From the NCBI GenBank assembly GCA_022606425.2, contig JAHDVF020000459.1, forward strand, positions 1-64,000: 64,000 bases of DNA, read 5' to 3'. The notes beneath the pieces are model-generated. The model saw nothing but the letters and a program-made list of their open reading frames with translations. It did not search any database and had not been told where the DNA came from. This document shows, piece by piece, positions 63,101 to 64,000 of the stretch. The stretch is from Lepidostoma basale. Lineage: Eukaryota > Arthropoda > Insecta > Trichoptera > Lepidostomatidae. Both the position numbers and the translations under genes were made by a program. The stretch's first letter is position 1. The number at the start of each line of letters is the position of its first letter.

Positions 63101-64000
63101 TAATAGGAATAATCATGAAGTGTACTAAGTAAAAAAAAAGTATTTGTTAATGTTTTATAACTAACTAACCATCACGCAGTTTAAGGGGAGATAGGTACAA
63201 AGGACGAACCACCGCACTGCTCTTTCCTGACATACGTACATCTTAACACGTACGCTTGTTGATTTTACGGACATCGAATGTGGTCGTCTTTTAGTAATTT
63301 ATTAATTTGGTCATGCCATGTTTTCCCCGGGCATCCTCGGCTTCATTTAACATTCACACTGCTTGCATACAGTTTTTTAACCATTCTCTCCATTTGTTCC
63401 ATATGTCCAAACCATCTACGAGGATGCAATCATCTGCATTACATTTCTTACATCTTACATTTCTTCCATCTTACTTATCTTACATTTAAATGCACATTCT
63501 TAATGATCTCATTTCTATGGCATTTATCATATTTTCATCCTTCTTTTACCAGCTCCAAGTTTCATTTCCTGTACAAGGATTGGCACTAGAACTCCATTAT
63601 ATACTATCTTTGCTTGTTTTAAATATAAAAATGTTTTAAAATAAATGAATAAATATATTTTTAGGCAACTGATGCTGTGAAAAGTGAGATCAACACTCGG
63701 GGTATAGAGGGTAGAGTATATGAATCTCCGGTCCGGTTAAGGAAGCGTGTGGACACATCCACATTCATGGATGAGAAGATTGTCCAACCCAACACCGATG
63801 CCACGGGGGTAGAACTACACAAAGACTCCAAGTTTTACCAACAGTGGCAGAACTTTAAGGATAATAATCAGTATGTAAATAAAGTAAGTAAAACAATCGA
63901 GATTTTATATCTCTTGCTTGTTAGTTATAAATGCAAGTTCAAATATAGAATTATTTAAATTTTTTAGGTACTCGATTGGAAAATACGTTATGAAGAATCA
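60008..64000 (+). CDS. Tim44: TIM44, mitochondrial import inner membrane translocase subunit (partial: 5' and 3' ends missing)
   Basis: TIM44 anchors mitochondrial Hsp70 at the TIM23 channel on the matrix side and helps pull in presequence proteins. Five exons fit together in phase: 60008-60106, 60441-60735, 62264-62370, 63665-63883, 63968-64000 (runs off the window), all with GT-AG borders, giving ~251 residues. Exon 1 here (HHCRHLIKGSGKITSSL...RLSTKII) is basic and presequence-like. Then YSTNKRAGFFSQFIDNVRQDIAKNKEMKENLKKFREEADKLEQSDALQAARKKFQTVESEASKGSEVLKERL, the helical segment typical of TIM44 N-termini. Then KAGQITEEIGKTAKGVSDSI, ATDAVKSEI...YESPVRLRKR, FYQQWQNFKDNN and VLDWKIRYEES, leading to the C-terminal membrane-binding domain beyond the edge. 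No ATG lies in frame upstream of 60008 (a TGA is at 59969), so at least one earlier exon exists and was not found. Confidence 0.9.
60441..60735 (+). CDS. Tim44: TIM44 exon, charged helical segment
   Basis: 295 bases, ends in phase 1 (GCAG|GTCAGA). It codes for the strongly conserved KNKEMKENLKKFREEA...LEQSDALQAARKKF block, which in the family is involved in contacts with the channel and Hsp70. Confidence 0.9.
62264..62370 (+). CDS. Tim44: TIM44 exon
   Basis: 107 bases, joins in phase 1 to make Gly (G|GA) and ends in phase 0 at AAG|GTAAAT. Codes for QITEEIGKTAKGVSDSISEQGQKLGKTDAFKTISK. The 1.5-kb intron before it holds no recognised transposon. Confidence 0.88.
63162..63620 (-). mobile_element. 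LINE-T relative inside a TIM44 intron, minus strand
   Basis: Begins TAACTAACCATCACGCAG (the reverse tail). The minus strand contains GEN-RRGCPGKTWHDQINKLLKDDHIRCP-type sequence, a WFGHMEQME segment and 'KRSLKMC', with frameshifts. It lies in the intron 62371-63664, opposite to the gene, about 45 bp upstream of the next exon. It is the only clear LINE-T family insertion within a host gene here. Confidence 0.7.
63665..63883 (+). CDS. Tim44: TIM44 exon
   Basis: 219 bases, phase 0 at both ends (TTTTAG|GCA, AAA|GTAAGT). Codes for ATDAVKSEINTRG, YESPVRLRKRVDTS, VELHKDSKFYQQWQNFKDNNQYVNK, matching the linker before the C-terminal domain in animal TIM44. Confidence 0.9.
63968..64000 (+). CDS. Tim44: TIM44 exon, start only
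   Basis: Follows TTTTTAG; reads VLDWKIRYEES to the window edge. The preceding intron is only 84 bp (63884-63967). Confidence 0.85.

Overview
This is a eukaryotic, AT-rich, repeat-dominated stretch that looks like an insect nuclear genome, most probably a moth or butterfly. That call is inference: it rests on introns with GT-AG borders, two recognisable animal genes, and a retroelement mix of a type common in Lepidoptera. No bacterial operons, CRISPR arrays or organelle genes are visible. Family labels such as LINE-T, SINE-A or hairpin-a are my own, for cross-reference only.

Layout. From 1 to about 56 kb there is no convincing host gene. The sequence is a mosaic of (i) about 25-30 short, 5'-truncated copies of one non-LTR retrotransposon group (LINE-T) that encode the end of a reverse transcriptase and usually stop in a TTAG-repeat tail; (ii) a roughly 740-bp non-coding element with the same last ~60 bp and tail (copies at 4011, 22030, 41767 and truncated ones at 23335 and 49722); (iii) 3' ends of other reverse-transcriptase elements with GAA-rich tails; (iv) two tRNA-derived SINE families; (v) MITEs with clean terminal inverted repeats (12578, 18624, 20291, 33486); (vi) one apparently intact two-ORF non-LTR retrotransposon of the Jockey/CR1 group (34005-38453) plus several 3' fragments of relatives; (vii) many small hairpin or palindromic repeats built round a GAAAC core; and (viii) a minisatellite with higher-order structure (52850-53310).

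Host genes lie at the right. A 286-residue coiled-coil protein, perhaps related to the AKAP2/MISP C-terminal family, is on the minus strand (57375-58235), with a likely 5' UTR exon near 58705-58800 and a 3' UTR reaching toward 56.1 kb. On the plus strand, five exons from 60008 to the window edge encode the N-terminal half of mitochondrial import subunit TIM44. Its first exon was not found and its 3' half lies outside.

Most interesting points. First, several unrelated hairpin repeat families carry what reads as a hammerhead-ribozyme layout: a CTGANGA-like box, one extra base, a G-C-closed stem, GAA, a short palindrome such as ACATGT or ACAGCTGT, then a C or T cleavage position. In the best copies a complementary stem I sits exactly where it should. 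Second, the intact retrotransposon has ORF1 and ORF2 in the same frame, separated by one TGA in a CTAG context, and the endonuclease start lies upstream of the first ORF2 ATG, which suggests stop-codon readthrough. Third, the element sharing the LINE-T tail has a perfect 20-bp target-site duplication, suggesting mobilisation by LINE-T machinery. Several nested insertions give a relative order of events.
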